DNA of 64,000 nucleotides from Chitinophaga ginsengisoli (GTDB lineage: Bacteria; Bacteroidota; Bacteroidia; Chitinophagales; Chitinophagaceae), in the NCBI RefSeq assembly GCF_003014595.1, contig NZ_PYGK01000009.1, positions 186,001 through 250,000 of the forward strand. The letters run 5' to 3'. Under the pieces are notes generated by a model. The model searched no databases. It had not been told where the DNA came from and was given only the letters and a program-made list of their open reading frames with translations. This document shows positions 29,143-38,741 of the stretch, one piece after another; position 1 is the stretch's first letter; each line of letters starts with the position of its first letter. The translations under genes and the position numbers were made by a program.

Positions 29143-29280
29143 ATTCGGTTCGCCTATACTACAGGTTCCTACCTATAAGCTCTCTAGTCCTACATTACAG
29201 GCACTATTCTATAGCCGTGGCTATACAAAGTGCCTGTAATGCTATAGTAATGGGCCTATAGGATATAGCCTCCACCGAAT
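29143..29280. repeat. Nested inverted-repeat element
   Basis: Outer arms ATTCGGT (29143-29149) and ACCGAAT (29274-29280) enclose a 12-bp perfect stem, ATTACAGGCACT (29194-29205) with AGTGCCTGTAAT (29229-29240). That stem is capped by a further perfect stem, TATAGCC (29210-29216) with GGCTATA (29219-29225). It is unlike the terminators in this window and lies about 90 bp upstream of the FMN reductase promoter. Either a mobile palindromic unit or a structured RNA. Confidence 0.6.
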
Positions 29281-29370
29281 CTCAAGGCTATCTTAAGCGA
29301 ATACATACCCCTCAGGATCAGGTGATCCCACTCCCCGGCTAAAACATTATGTTAATCTGAATATAACGGC

Positions 29371-29378
29371 TAGATTTG
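29371..29378 (+). promoter_or_regulatory. -7 promoter element (TAGATTTG)
   Basis: Exact TAnnTTTG match 22 nt before the ATG of the FMN reductase at 29401. The upstream -33 region is weak. Confidence 0.5.
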
Positions 29379-29400
29379 TGCCTTGTCAGAAATTTAAACA

Positions 29401-29958
29401 ATGGCGATCAGTATACTTGGAATATCCGGCAGTTTAAGAAGTTCTTCTTCCAATACGGCATTGCTCAGGGCTTGTGCAGCAATGGCACCTGCGGGTGTTA
29501 AGATCACGATTTATGAAGGCCTGGATAAGCTGCCTTACTTCAGTCCGGAGTTGGATACGGAAGGCTCCTCGCCTGCTGATACGGTACTTTCTCTGAGAAA
29601 CCAGATACGCGCTGCTGACGCTGTTATATTCAGCACACCCGAATATGCTTTCGGCATACCGGGCGTGCTGAAAAATGCCCTGGATTGGCTTGTTTCCTCC
29701 GGGGAATTCACCCATAAACCCACGGGTGTGATCAGTGCTTCACCACTCGCTACGGGCGGCGACAAAGCACATGCATCCCTGGTACAGACGCTACGTGTAA
29801 TGACAGCAGATATCCAGGAAGAATATAAGCTGATTATCCCTGTGGTGCGCACCAAGATGGATCAAAATGGAAATATTACCAATCCGGAGCTGGAAAGATC
29901 ATTGCTGGCATTGATCAATCATCTGACGGCTAAAGTCTCCAACGCAGACCTACATTAG
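29401..29958 (+). CDS. NADPH-dependent FMN reductase family protein
   Basis: 185-residue flavodoxin-like oxidoreductase. GISGSLRSSSSNTALL near the N-terminus is the FMN phosphate loop, and SPEYAFGIPGVLKNALDW is the family's second flavin-contact motif. Cytoplasmic. It would transfer electrons from NAD(P)H to quinones, chromate, azo compounds or similar; the physiological acceptor is unknown. Its last 29 bp overlap the 3' end of the convergent gene at 29930. Confidence 0.93.
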   Translation: MAISILGISGSLRSSSSNTALLRACAAMAPAGVKITIYEGLDKLPYFSPELDTEGSSPADTVLSLRNQIRAADAVIFSTPEYAFGIPGVLKNALDWLVSSGEFTHKPTGVISASPLATGGDKAHASLVQTLRVMTADIQEEYKLIIPVVRTKMDQNGNITNPELERSLLALINHLTAKVSNADLH

Positions 29959-30931
29959 CGCCTAAACCGCCGATATTGATGTAGGATTTCAGGTCGTTTG
30001 CCGGCTGATCATTGTTTTTGTAAATGACCTTCGCGCCCTGCTGGCTGACCGGTGTGTTGGAGCTCTGATCCAGCGTAGTGACATACTTTGTATTCCGCTC
30101 GGCGGTCGACAAACCATCCAGACCGCGATGCTGCTGAGAGATCAGGGAACCGTTGGCTGGGTTCAACAATGAGATCGTCTCATCATAAGCAGTGACTTCC
30201 TTCTTTTTACTTCTCACAGGAATGTTCCTGTACTCAGCTTCAACAAAAATGTCAAGCTTTTTTGCCACCGGGAACACAACGCCCATTGCTCCCTGGAAGC
30301 CAATTGTAACATTGGGCTTTACCGTTTCATTGCGGTGAATAGCAGTTTGCGTGAGTACGGTCTGACCACCAACCGTTGCCGTACCACTTTTGCTGGCATC
30401 TGTTTCAATCTTCAGGTTGCCCCATAATGGTACGACCATACCGAAACGGACATACGGGTTCACTTTCTGGAATCCCGGACTGATCACAACGCCAGGGGCA
30501 AAATCTATGGCTTCCACATAACCGTGGGATTCGATTTTGCCAACAGCCTGGTTGCTGCCTGCCATCGTTGTGATTTCACGGGTCATCAGGTTTTTCTTGC
30601 TGCGATAGTAGTTGAACGTTCCTTCAACAGCAATATAACGGTTGATATTCCAGCCGAAGGAGAGTCCTCCCCTCCCACCGGCGCCATACGATCCCGTTAA
30701 TACCTTTTCTGAAACAGATGTAGAAGATTGTGTTGTAGGATTGTATTCCAGGTGCTGGTCATGCGGCTGGTAACTGCCGACTTTAGGGAATTGCCCGGGA
30801 AATACACTGAAATAATAACCTCCTGCGATCTTTACATAAAACCTGGACGTAGATTTAAGACTCTGTGCCTGGGTTGTGGGCATAGAAAGGACAGCGCATA
30901 ACGCCGCCATTAGGGCTGCTTTTGTTTTCAT
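29930..30931 (-). CDS. Putative outer membrane beta-barrel protein
   Basis: 333 residues from ATG 30931, where a normal signal peptide begins (MKTKAALMAALCAVLSMPTTQAQ); the frame is open further upstream to 30994. The mature part shows glycine/aromatic alternation and ends in a barrel-like strand, GANVGLRWRL, with a terminal hydrophobic residue as in OmpA/OmpW-like barrels. The ionic or transport role is unknown. A TACCTTTA at 30989-30982 on this strand is near the -7 consensus. Overlaps the FMN reductase tail by 29 bp. Confidence 0.72.
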   Translation of the reverse strand: MKTKAALMAALCAVLSMPTTQAQSLKSTSRFYVKIAGGYYFSVFPGQFPKVGSYQPHDQHLEYNPTTQSSTSVSEKVLTGSYGAGGRGGLSFGWNINRYIAVEGTFNYYRSKKNLMTREITTMAGSNQAVGKIESHGYVEAIDFAPGVVISPGFQKVNPYVRFGMVVPLWGNLKIETDASKSGTATVGGQTVLTQTAIHRNETVKPNVTIGFQGAMGVVFPVAKKLDIFVEAEYRNIPVRSKKKEVTAYDETISLLNPANGSLISQQHRGLDGLSTAERNTKYVTTLDQSSNTPVSQQGAKVIYKNNDQPANDLKSYINIGGLGANVGLRWRL

Positions 30932-31024
30932 AATGGAATTTTTGGATAACAAAACTCTGACCGATCTGTGATCGATATGGATAAAGGTACGCAATTTATA
31001 TGCCCAATAACGGGAATGGAAGCA

Positions 31025-32191
31025 CTAAAATGCTTCGGCAAGAGATAGGTATAATCCCGATTGCCGCTGTTCGCCGGAGCGTTTTTCACCCCAGGCATAA
31101 TCAATGCGGACAGTCAGCCTGGCGCCTTCGTCGTAGAACCAGCGTACACCCAGACCATAGCTGGGTTTAAAGTGGGACATGGCGATATCATGGTTGTTGA
31201 ATACTGCACCGGAAGCACCAAATGCTGCCAGCGCAAATTTAGGTTGCATATGTACAAACCAGATATTGATCGGGATCTTCGGGTCCAGGAAATAACGATA
31301 TTCCACTTGTCCTGCCAGGTAGTTCTGATCTCTGTACCTGCCTGCATAATAGCCACGCATCATGAGATCATTACCCATTTCCGGCAGGAGGTAAAAAGGT
31401 AATCTGCTGCCCTGTAATGAGTTAAACAATCCGTTGAAACCAACCGTGCTTTTGGGTGAGATAGAAACAAAATGACGCAGTTGTCCGTCTATCTTCCATA
31501 ATTCATGTTTGCTGATAAATCCGGGGGCATAGGAAATATTCAAACGTACCCAGGTACCTCTGCGTGTATAGTTCTGGTTATCCCTGTTGTCAAATATGCC
31601 TGTGGCGCCAATAAAGGTAACATGACCGCCGTCCTTGTCAACCAATGACATATCAGGATATACTCCTTTATTCTCACGTGCGTTATAAGTGTCCTTCTGG
31701 TATAATAAGGAAAGTCCGGCGTAGAAATGACCGGTTATACGACGTTCTGCCTCGAGCTGTACTTTGTATCGCTTATTGTCCAGCAAAGTTGCACCAGCTT
31801 TACGTGTCGTATCTCCCAATCCGTAGAAATTGATCGGGAAGTCATGATAACGGAGATTACTTTTAAAATGCCAGTTATTACCATCTGTCCATATATCTGT
31901 TTTCAGATCTATTTTCAGCTGACTTTCCGTTGTAACGGAAGGGATGAGATTAATTGTAGAATTGCGTAAGGAAGGATCTTTGGAGGTGTAGAAAGAATAC
32001 AACATTGCAGCCCCTATTTCCAGTCCTTTTTCAGGTGAATAACCTAATACCGGCAGCGGGAAAAAGCTGCGTTTATGTGGTAAAAGCGTATCTACGGGAA
32101 CGCCCTGTACTGTATCTTTTTGCTGCGCTGTCAGTCCCTGGCTCAATGCCAGCAGTGTTGCTGTGAAATATATGATCCTTTGCATACTCAT
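31025..32191 (-). CDS. BamA/TamA-like outer membrane barrel protein
   Basis: 388 residues from ATG 32191 (MSMQRIIYFTATLL...), with signal peptide ending LTAQ. The body resembles the bacterial surface antigen (Omp85 barrel) domain: FFPLPVLGYSPEKGLEIG at the entry, IFDNRDNQNYTRRGTW, MRGYYAGRYRDQNYLAGQVEYRYF, and an aromatic C-terminus (YLSLAEAF). There are no POTRA domains, so it is a barrel-only member with a possible transport or assembly role. It lies just downstream of the SelW-like gene (26 bp) on the same strand. Confidence 0.85.
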   Translation of the reverse strand: MSMQRIIYFTATLLALSQGLTAQQKDTVQGVPVDTLLPHKRSFFPLPVLGYSPEKGLEIGAAMLYSFYTSKDPSLRNSTINLIPSVTTESQLKIDLKTDIWTDGNNWHFKSNLRYHDFPINFYGLGDTTRKAGATLLDNKRYKVQLEAERRITGHFYAGLSLLYQKDTYNARENKGVYPDMSLVDKDGGHVTFIGATGIFDNRDNQNYTRRGTWVRLNISYAPGFISKHELWKIDGQLRHFVSISPKSTVGFNGLFNSLQGSRLPFYLLPEMGNDLMMRGYYAGRYRDQNYLAGQVEYRYFLDPKIPINIWFVHMQPKFALAAFGASGAVFNNHDIAMSHFKPSYGLGVRWFYDEGARLTVRIDYAWGEKRSGEQRQSGLYLSLAEAF

Positions 32192-32217
32192 CGGGTTGCA
32201 AAGAAACAACTTTTAAA

Positions 32218-32496
32218 CTACTTTCGGTCACTATGACCCAGGCTCTTTTCAGGAGCTACCTTATCCCTGATCATTTGCTTAACTTCCTTTATTTCAGGGA
32301 AATGGCCCAGCTCCTTCCGGTTGATCAGTGCGATGCCATCTACATAGATAATATAACTACCGTTCACTTCACTGGGTTGTAATGTAACACTGTATATATC
32401 ATCGGCAAAGGTAGTCAGCAGTTCCTGTGCCATCCACGCCGCGCGCATCAACCATCCGCATTTAGGGCAATATTCAATCGTCACTGTCGGTTTCAT
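32218..32496 (-). CDS. SelT/SelW/SelH (Rdx) family protein
   Basis: 92-residue small thioredoxin-like protein. The redox motif is CPKC at residues 10-13 (YCPKCGW), the position where eukaryotic members carry selenocysteine; here both are cysteines. The following ELLTTF and YIIYVDGIALINRK fit the fold. A cytosolic redox role is inferred from the family. It probably shares a transcript with the barrel gene 26 bp downstream. Confidence 0.9.
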   Translation of the reverse strand: MKPTVTIEYCPKCGWLMRAAWMAQELLTTFADDIYSVTLQPSEVNGSYIIYVDGIALINRKELGHFPEIKEVKQMIRDKVAPEKSLGHSDRK

Positions 32497-32731
32497 CTGT
32501 ATTTGATTAGTAATTTATAATATACGACCAATGTAGGATTATCCGGCCCAAAGTTTGTATGAACCCCTGGAAAAAAATAATGTTCCTTACACTAGTACTG
32601 CTTCTAAGCCCGAAAGTTACAACGAATCATAATATTTTAGATTTCGAAAATTTGCATCCTTTTTTTTTATAATTTTAGCGCAGCATTCAGGTAACCCTTA
32701 AAGATCGTTTGTGCCGACAAATAGACTATCA

Positions 32732-34723
32732 ATGTGGATTGTCCGAACTAACTTATATACTTTTATATATCTGGTATTGCTATGTACATTGGTTACCAAC
32801 GTTTCTGCGCAGGTAAGTGAGCTGGAGAAACATCCCCAAAAGGATACAGTGCGCGTTCGTTTATTAAACCAGTTAAGTCGTAGTTTCTTTCCCAAAGACG
32901 CTGCTAAAACAGCACAGTATGCCAGTCAAGCCTTAAAGTTGAGCGATAGTCTCCATTTTAGGGCCGGTACCATGTGGGCTATCCGCAACCTTGCTCTTGC
33001 TGAAAATATCAAAGGGAACCTGGAAAAGCAGACAGACCTGACTATCAGCGCGCTTAAGCTGGCCGATGATATCAAAGATGCTTATGCTATGGGTGTGCTC
33101 AATACTGATATGGGTAATATCCTTGTGGAGCAGAACCAGCCCAGACAAGCGCTACGTTATCAGAAGAAGGCCCTGCGCATTAAACAGGCGTTGGGACAAC
33201 CTGCGGAGATTGCCCGGACCTTAAACAGCATCGGCTCCAGTTACATCCGCCTCAATAAACTTGATTCTGCTTTACATTTCCTGCTGGAATCCGAACGGAT
33301 CAAATTGTCTTTGAACGATCATCCCGGACTGGCCGTTACCTACGAAAACATAGGCCTGGTCTATACAGAGAAACAACAATATGGGATGGCGTTGCCCTAT
33401 TTTGAGATCTCCGAACAATACTACCAGGAGTCGGACAACCTCAATGGTCTGGTGAAAGCGCATCTGAACATAGGGCTCGCCAGAACGATGTTGCATAGGT
33501 ATGAAGAAGCTGAACAGGACTTTGCTGAAGCGGCGCGGCTGAACAGCAATCTGAAGAACATGAAGAATACGCTGATCTATCATAAGAACATGGCTACGCT
33601 GGATTCCGCTCGTGGTAACTATGCAGGCGCCCTGGCAAATTATAAGCAGTTCAGCCAGTTGAATGAAGAGCTATTCAGCGTTGAAAAGACAAAGTTCATC
33701 GCCAATACAAAAGAAAAATACGAGTCAGAAAAGAAACAACATGAAAACAAACTGCTGCGGAAAGAACAGCAGTTACATCTCGCTACCATCAAACAACAGC
33801 GGATCTTCGTGATATTCTGTGCCATGTTGCTCCTCGGGCTTTTTGTGATCACTGCAGTATTGTACCTGATGTACAGACGCCAGCAGGAACTGTACAGCCA
33901 GTTGAATCATCGGAATACACAGGTACAACAGCAGAACAAGATCATCATGGAACAGAATGCCGAACTTGAAAGCGGCAGCCAGGTAAAGGATAAAATATTT
34001 TCCGTTATCTCCCATGATCTGCGCTCCCCGCTGGCTATCCTCGAAGGCTTGCTCTTCCTCTTAAGAGATGATAAGATGTCTGAGGAGCAGTTCCGGCTCT
34101 TCTCCCATGAACTCTGGCGGGACATGAAAAATACGGCCTATATGATGGATAACCTCCTGCAATGGGCCAGCAGCCAGATGAAAGGTATTCATGTTACTCC
34201 GGATGATTTTGATATCAGCAGTGTCCTCAAGAGTGAATTTGAGTTATTGCAATCACTTGCCAGACAAAAGGAAATAACGCTGACGCATGAATTGCAGCGC
34301 CCAATAATGGTATATGCAGATCCCGATATGATCCGGCTCGTACTCAGGAACCTGATCAGTAATGCTATTAAGTTCACACCTATAAATGGCAGCGTAAATA
34401 TTAACTATCTGTTACTGCCCGATAAACTGGAACTGATCGTACAGGATAATGGCCTGGGTATAGCTGCAACAGATCAGGTAAAAATATTCTCCAATATTTA
34501 TTACTCTACCAGCGGTACGCGTAACGAAAAAGGTTGCGGATTGGGATTACCATTATCGAAGGATTTCGTTGAACGGAATAACGGCAGCATATGGTTTCAT
34601 AGCGCTTCCGGAAAGGGAACCAGCTTCCACTTTACCCTGCCCTTGTCTGCGGAAGAAGAAACAGCGAACCGGGGGTATACGATTATTGTGAAGGATAATC
34701 ATAAACGTGTGCTGAATGATTGA
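32732..34723 (+). CDS. TPR-repeat sensor histidine kinase
   Basis: 663 residues from ATG 32732; an in-frame GTG at 32711 is possible. A signal peptide ends near VSAQ, followed by periplasmic tetratricopeptide repeats at about 45-310 (AKTAQYASQALKLSDSL, ALRYQKKALRIKQAL, ALHFLLESERIKLSL). A coiled coil and single TM lie at about 350-385 (FVIFCAMLLLGLFVITAVLYL). The kinase part has HisKA SVISHDLRSPLA and HATPase NLISNAIKF, QDNGLGI, GCGLGLPL. No response regulator is adjacent, so it is an orphan kinase. A strong terminator follows. Confidence 0.92.
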   Translation: MWIVRTNLYTFIYLVLLCTLVTNVSAQVSELEKHPQKDTVRVRLLNQLSRSFFPKDAAKTAQYASQALKLSDSLHFRAGTMWAIRNLALAENIKGNLEKQTDLTISALKLADDIKDAYAMGVLNTDMGNILVEQNQPRQALRYQKKALRIKQALGQPAEIARTLNSIGSSYIRLNKLDSALHFLLESERIKLSLNDHPGLAVTYENIGLVYTEKQQYGMALPYFEISEQYYQESDNLNGLVKAHLNIGLARTMLHRYEEAEQDFAEAARLNSNLKNMKNTLIYHKNMATLDSARGNYAGALANYKQFSQLNEELFSVEKTKFIANTKEKYESEKKQHENKLLRKEQQLHLATIKQQRIFVIFCAMLLLGLFVITAVLYLMYRRQQELYSQLNHRNTQVQQQNKIIMEQNAELESGSQVKDKIFSVISHDLRSPLAILEGLLFLLRDDKMSEEQFRLFSHELWRDMKNTAYMMDNLLQWASSQMKGIHVTPDDFDISSVLKSEFELLQSLARQKEITLTHELQRPIMVYADPDMIRLVLRNLISNAIKFTPINGSVNINYLLLPDKLELIVQDNGLGIAATDQVKIFSNIYYSTSGTRNEKGCGLGLPLSKDFVERNNGSIWFHSASGKGTSFHFTLPLSAEEETANRGYTIIVKDNHKRVLND

Positions 34724-34735
34724 GATAAACGATCT

Positions 34736-34783
34736 ATCATAGAAAAGGCCGTATACCCTGGGGAATACGGCCTTTTCTATGAT
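34736..34783. terminator. Terminator after TPR kinase
   Basis: 19-bp perfect stem (34736-34754 with 34765-34783; core AAAAGGCCGTAT/ATACGGCCTTTT), 10-nt loop, with AT flanks on both sides. Confidence 0.88.
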
Positions 34784-34820
34784 ATGATTATTGTTGGCAT
34801 ACCGATCTTCATTTTTATTT

Positions 34821-34897
34821 CCCGCCCCGCGGGGAATCATATTTTGTCCCCAGGGTTGCACCCCGGGCTACAAACAACGGGACTCCTAACAGAGTCC
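34821..34897. repeat. REP-like repeat, copy A
   Basis: GC-rich unit with CCCCGCGGGG near its left end and a core CCCCGGGCTACAAACAA at 34861-34877, followed by the hairpin GGACTC...GAGTCC. The same 17-base core, in the same orientation and followed by another short hairpin, occurs at 47142. It lies between the terminator and the metallopeptidase gene. Confidence 0.65.
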
Positions 34898-34949
34898 TAT
34901 CATGTTTTGTTAAAGACATTTTCGGTGTTGCATTTGCAGTGAATGAAAA

Positions 34950-35807
34950 CTACAGGTCCGCCGCGTTGAACGTATCTCCTTGTTTAATATCCCCGGTTTC
35001 AAATCCTTTCTTAAACCATTTTACCCGCTGTGCAGACGTACCATGTGTAAATGCATCCGGTACCACATGGCCCTGCGCTGCTTTCTGCAAAGCATCATCA
35101 CCTACAGCGCTTGCTGCGTTGAGGGCTTCTTCTATATCGCCTGGTTCGAGTATATTATGTTTTTTTTGCGCATGGTGTGCCCATACACCAGCCAGGAAAT
35201 CAGCCTGTAACTCAAGCATGACAGACAGCCTATTATATTCCTTCTCGCTGAGCTGGGAACGCATCGCCTGCACCTTACGGCTGGTACCGAGCAGGTTCTG
35301 TACGTGATGGCCTACTTCGTGCGCGATAACATAAGCCATGGCAAAATCGCCTGCTACCTTGAACCTTTGTTCCATTTCAGTGAAGAAGTTCAGGTCAAGA
35401 TAAACCTTCTCGTCTGCAGGGCAGTAAAATGGTCCCATAGCCGATTGTGCAGCGCCACAGCCAGATTGATCGTAGTCTGTGTACAACACCATGCCGGGGT
35501 CCTTATAATTTTTGTTCATCTCAGAAAATAGCTCCGACCATACATCTTCGGTATCTGCCAGTACGGTGGATGCAAACCGCGAGATTTCATCACTGCTACT
35601 GTTGACTGTACGGGATTCAGTTTGTGGCGCTCCGCCATTACCTTGTTGGATGGATTGTAATGCCTGTTGCGGATCCTGCTTGAATAACAAGGCCAGCACG
35701 ACGATAATAATACCACCAATTCCCCCACCAATACCAATTGTTCGCATACCACCGCCACCACGGCGATCCTCTACATTGTCGCTTAATCTTCTGTTTTGCC
35801 AGCGCAT
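34950..35807 (-). CDS. Neutral zinc metallopeptidase (YpfJ-type)
   Basis: 285 residues. The N-terminal cytoplasmic stretch MRWQNRRLSDNVEDRRGGG precedes one transmembrane segment (about 25-45, rich in Gly/Ile). The peptidase domain has the zinc motif HEVGHH (VIAHEVGHHVQN), a second region with LELQADFLAGVWAHH whose Glu is the third-ligand type, and the Cys pair in SGCGAAQSAMGPFYCP, which the family uses as a disulfide. The family is PF04228-like; the substrate is unknown. Confidence 0.92.
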   Translation of the reverse strand: MRWQNRRLSDNVEDRRGGGGMRTIGIGGGIGGIIIVVLALLFKQDPQQALQSIQQGNGGAPQTESRTVNSSSDEISRFASTVLADTEDVWSELFSEMNKNYKDPGMVLYTDYDQSGCGAAQSAMGPFYCPADEKVYLDLNFFTEMEQRFKVAGDFAMAYVIAHEVGHHVQNLLGTSRKVQAMRSQLSEKEYNRLSVMLELQADFLAGVWAHHAQKKHNILEPGDIEEALNAASAVGDDALQKAAQGHVVPDAFTHGTSAQRVKWFKKGFETGDIKQGDTFNAADL

Positions 35808-35966
35808 ATTTAGATTTTTTTATATGTCGAAAGTACAGAAATTTTGATACCCTTTTACTTACAACAATTTCCCTGCCCGATTCAGCCATAGTCAGGCTTC
35901 ATTTTTTTTAATACCTGTTTTTTACATAAATTGGATGGTGCGATACCCTCATTGTTACACCTCTAC

Positions 35967-37835
35967 ATGAATGAAGCTATGCAATTTACAGACTTCTGGA
36001 TCGGGAAAACACAGACGGATAAGCTGCCCGAAGCACTGGACACCGCAGGACTGATTAAATACCTGTCTGTATATACCTCCGATGAGCAATGCTTCCAAAT
36101 CCTCTTCCAATGGCATGAGACGACCTTAAAACGCAGTAGTGAATGGTGGTTCCCCAGGCAGGAACTCTTAAACGTCGTTCAGGAAAAGATCGGCAGAAAA
36201 GGACTGACCGATACCCTGCGTCTCTGCCTGGAACTATTGGATACCTCAGAGAAAAGAACAGTGACGGTAGCGGCTGACAGGGTCAATATCCAGATAGATA
36301 TCATCCTGCACGGAGGCCCTGAACTGATCGTCAGTCGCCGGGACTCTCTTGGCATACTGGTTGTGGAATTCCTCTCCAATATCAGGAGCAACCGGCAAAA
36401 GGAATGCTGGACAGCCTTCATTGATCACTGCCTGAACGCCGGTGAAAGCAGTGCTCCCAACCGCAAATGGTGGAAACGTGCAAAAGAACTGGTAAGCCGT
36501 ATCAATCCTGAGCATTTTGTGATGAAACTGAAGGACTGGATCTCTTTTTCTCAGGGACTCCTGATGAAACAACACGCAGGACGTACCTACAGTTTCATTG
36601 ATTATCACATTGATTTTCTGAGTGCTATCAATCATAACCTGTTAAAGGCCATTATATGGTGCAGTGCGATACCAGACAATAAAGAATTGCTGGACATGCT
36701 GGAACCGTATGCCCTATGGGCCTATAAGAAAAAAGGTACCGGAGGGCCCCTGTCGGTTAAAACCGGTACGGCCTGTATCTATGCACTTACTTTTCTTCCC
36801 TTCCCGGATGCCCTGCTCAGGATCAGCAGGTTCCGCACATTGATCCGGCATTCAGGCATTGTGAAAAGCATTGATAAGATCCTACACGACCTGGCAGAAC
36901 AGCATAGCATTCCACCCTATGAACTGGAAGAATATATCGTTCCTGATTTCGGGCTGAATGAAGAAGGTACCATCCGTGTACCGGTAGGACCAAATTTTAT
37001 AGGTGTTTACACCATCAGTAACACCGGTAAGTCGAGTATCTCCTGGGAAAAGGATGGTAAACCGGCCAAAGGGCCTCAGTCCTCCTTTACTCCCGGACAG
37101 GAGTTCAAACGACTGGCCAAAGACATTGATCAGGCGCTTGTCGATAACAGCGCCCGGATGGAACGGGCATTTATGCGCATGACCCCATGGCCATACAGCC
37201 ATTGGAAAACATATTACCTGGATCATCCGTTGGTGAAGACGCTCACCACACGACTGATCTGGAATTTTCAGACTGATGGTGTGCTGACCACAGGCTATTG
37301 CCTGGATGGCCAGATCATTGATTATAAAGGCAGACCGGTAACCGTTACCGGAGAGACAGCCGTGAGCCTCTGGCATCCGATGAATGAACCCGCTAAAACA
37401 GTGAAAGGCTGGCGCGATTTCCTGGTGCAACGTCAGATAGATCAGCCTTTTAAACAGGTGAACCGTGAAATATATACCCCCAATAATGAAGAACTGGCCG
37501 ATGGCTTCTACTCTTCCCGTTTCGCCTCACAGGTGCTCGATAAACAGAAGTTTAAGAACGTGATCCTACAGAGGGGCTGGATCCTGAGACAAAAAGCAGC
37601 GCATAACTGGGCTTATATTCCCTATATGGTACTGACCGACTGGGATATCAGGGTTAACTTCTTTGCTGACAGGAGACAGGAAGAGACTGTGCTCACGGAT
37701 ATGGTCAATTTTTATAAGGAAGGTGAACCACTTGCACTGAGGGATGTTCCTGCTGTTGTTTTCTCGGAAACCATCAGGGATATCAGTTACTTTGTCAGCA
37801 CAGCAGGCAGTACAGAACTACATAACCGTTCCTGA
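35967..37835 (+). CDS. DUF4132 domain protein (MolR-like)
   Basis: 622 residues from ATG 35967; a TTG at 35931 opens the frame earlier. The C-terminal half has the DUF4132 pattern: RLIWNFQTDG, SLWHPMNEPAKTVKGWRDFL and QPFKQVNREIYTP. In E. coli the related protein (MolR/YehI) carries WGR plus DUF4132 and was once linked to molybdate metabolism; here no WGR is present. The next genes are fdhD and a YdeP-type molybdoenzyme, 41 bp and further on, so a link to molybdoenzyme maturation is suggestive but unproven. Confidence 0.82.
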   Translation: MNEAMQFTDFWIGKTQTDKLPEALDTAGLIKYLSVYTSDEQCFQILFQWHETTLKRSSEWWFPRQELLNVVQEKIGRKGLTDTLRLCLELLDTSEKRTVTVAADRVNIQIDIILHGGPELIVSRRDSLGILVVEFLSNIRSNRQKECWTAFIDHCLNAGESSAPNRKWWKRAKELVSRINPEHFVMKLKDWISFSQGLLMKQHAGRTYSFIDYHIDFLSAINHNLLKAIIWCSAIPDNKELLDMLEPYALWAYKKKGTGGPLSVKTGTACIYALTFLPFPDALLRISRFRTLIRHSGIVKSIDKILHDLAEQHSIPPYELEEYIVPDFGLNEEGTIRVPVGPNFIGVYTISNTGKSSISWEKDGKPAKGPQSSFTPGQEFKRLAKDIDQALVDNSARMERAFMRMTPWPYSHWKTYYLDHPLVKTLTTRLIWNFQTDGVLTTGYCLDGQIIDYKGRPVTVTGETAVSLWHPMNEPAKTVKGWRDFLVQRQIDQPFKQVNREIYTPNNEELADGFYSSRFASQVLDKQKFKNVILQRGWILRQKAAHNWAYIPYMVLTDWDIRVNFFADRRQEETVLTDMVNFYKEGEPLALRDVPAVVFSETIRDISYFVSTAGSTELHNRS

Positions 37836-37876
37836 ATACAGGGGCGCAGGCGCCTTATTTTACGTAACTTTACCCC

Positions 37877-38731
37877 ATGCTGAACCCTGCCATTTCTTAC
37901 ACACGCATAACAAGAGTACAGGATACGATTGTTACCGCAACAGAAGACGCACTGGCAGCTGAAGAACCGCTCGAAATTCAACTGATCTATGGCTCGCTGG
38001 CCGACAGACAACAACAGAGCATCTCAGTGACCATGCGCACTCCCGGCCAGGACCCTGAACTGGCTACAGGGTTTCTCTATACCGAAGGGATCATCCGCTC
38101 AGAAAAGGACATCAAAGCCATCTGCTCTGACAGCGACGTCACCAATATCATACAGGTAAGCCTGCACGAACATGTGGTCCCCGTGCTGAAAACGGCACAG
38201 CGGAACTTCGTTTCCAACGCAGGATGTGGTATGTGTGGCAAAACAGATCTTTCGGCTATTTATACGCCTGTTGCGGCACCGGCACCAACCCAGCCTGTTG
38301 CTGCGTGGTCTGCTGACCTGATCCATCGTCTGCCAGATATACTCCGTGACCAGCAACAGTTGTTTGACGACACCGGTGGTATACATGCCGCTGCACTATT
38401 CGATCAGTCTTCAGCGTTATTGCTGATGCGTGAAGATATCGGGCGGCACAATGCCGTGGATAAGCTGATAGGCGCAGCCCTGCAGCAACAGCTTTTCCCT
38501 ATGCAGTCGTATCTCCTGTTGCTCAGTGGCAGGGCAGGATTTGAACTGATCCAGAAAGCTGCTATGGCAGGTATTAAAGTGATTGCCGCCGTAGGTGCTC
38601 CTTCCGGAATGGCAGTAAAAATGGCCCATGAATGGGATATCACACTGATCGGATTTCTCCGTCAGCAACGGTTTAATATTTATTCGGGTGAACACAGAAT
38701 AGCGATCGCATCACCCACCTATCAGAAATGA
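37877..38731 (+). CDS. fdhD: Formate dehydrogenase accessory sulfurtransferase FdhD
   Basis: 284 residues. FdhD delivers sulfur from a cysteine desulfurase to the molybdenum cofactor of formate dehydrogenase-like enzymes. The functional cysteine pair appears as CGMC (NAGCGMCGKTDL), with PGQDPELATGFLYTEG near the N-terminus and REDIGRHNAVDKLIGAA in the C-terminal half, both typical of the family. It sits between a DUF4132 gene and the YdeP/FdhF oxidoreductase that is its likely client, 10 bp downstream. A TAACTTTA stretch 4 nt before the ATG resembles a -7 element. Confidence 0.95.
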   Translation: MLNPAISYTRITRVQDTIVTATEDALAAEEPLEIQLIYGSLADRQQQSISVTMRTPGQDPELATGFLYTEGIIRSEKDIKAICSDSDVTNIIQVSLHEHVVPVLKTAQRNFVSNAGCGMCGKTDLSAIYTPVAAPAPTQPVAAWSADLIHRLPDILRDQQQLFDDTGGIHAAALFDQSSALLLMREDIGRHNAVDKLIGAALQQQLFPMQSYLLLLSGRAGFELIQKAAMAGIKVIAAVGAPSGMAVKMAHEWDITLIGFLRQQRFNIYSGEHRIAIASPTYQK

Positions 38732-38741
38732 AAGTCTACCA

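Larger units (their letters stand above)
28850..29400. other. AT-rich intergenic region with structured element
   Basis: 551 bp. The first 290 bp are AT-rich without a credible gene; a palindrome-like ATAATATAAATTATACGTAT lies near 28900. The middle contains the nested inverted repeat at 29143-29280. The end carries the promoter of the FMN reductase. Confidence 0.6.

Noticed and set aside
37865..37872. TAACTTTA before fdhD as a promoter
   Set aside because: One mismatch and only 4 nt before the ATG, inside what looks like an operon; too weak to call.
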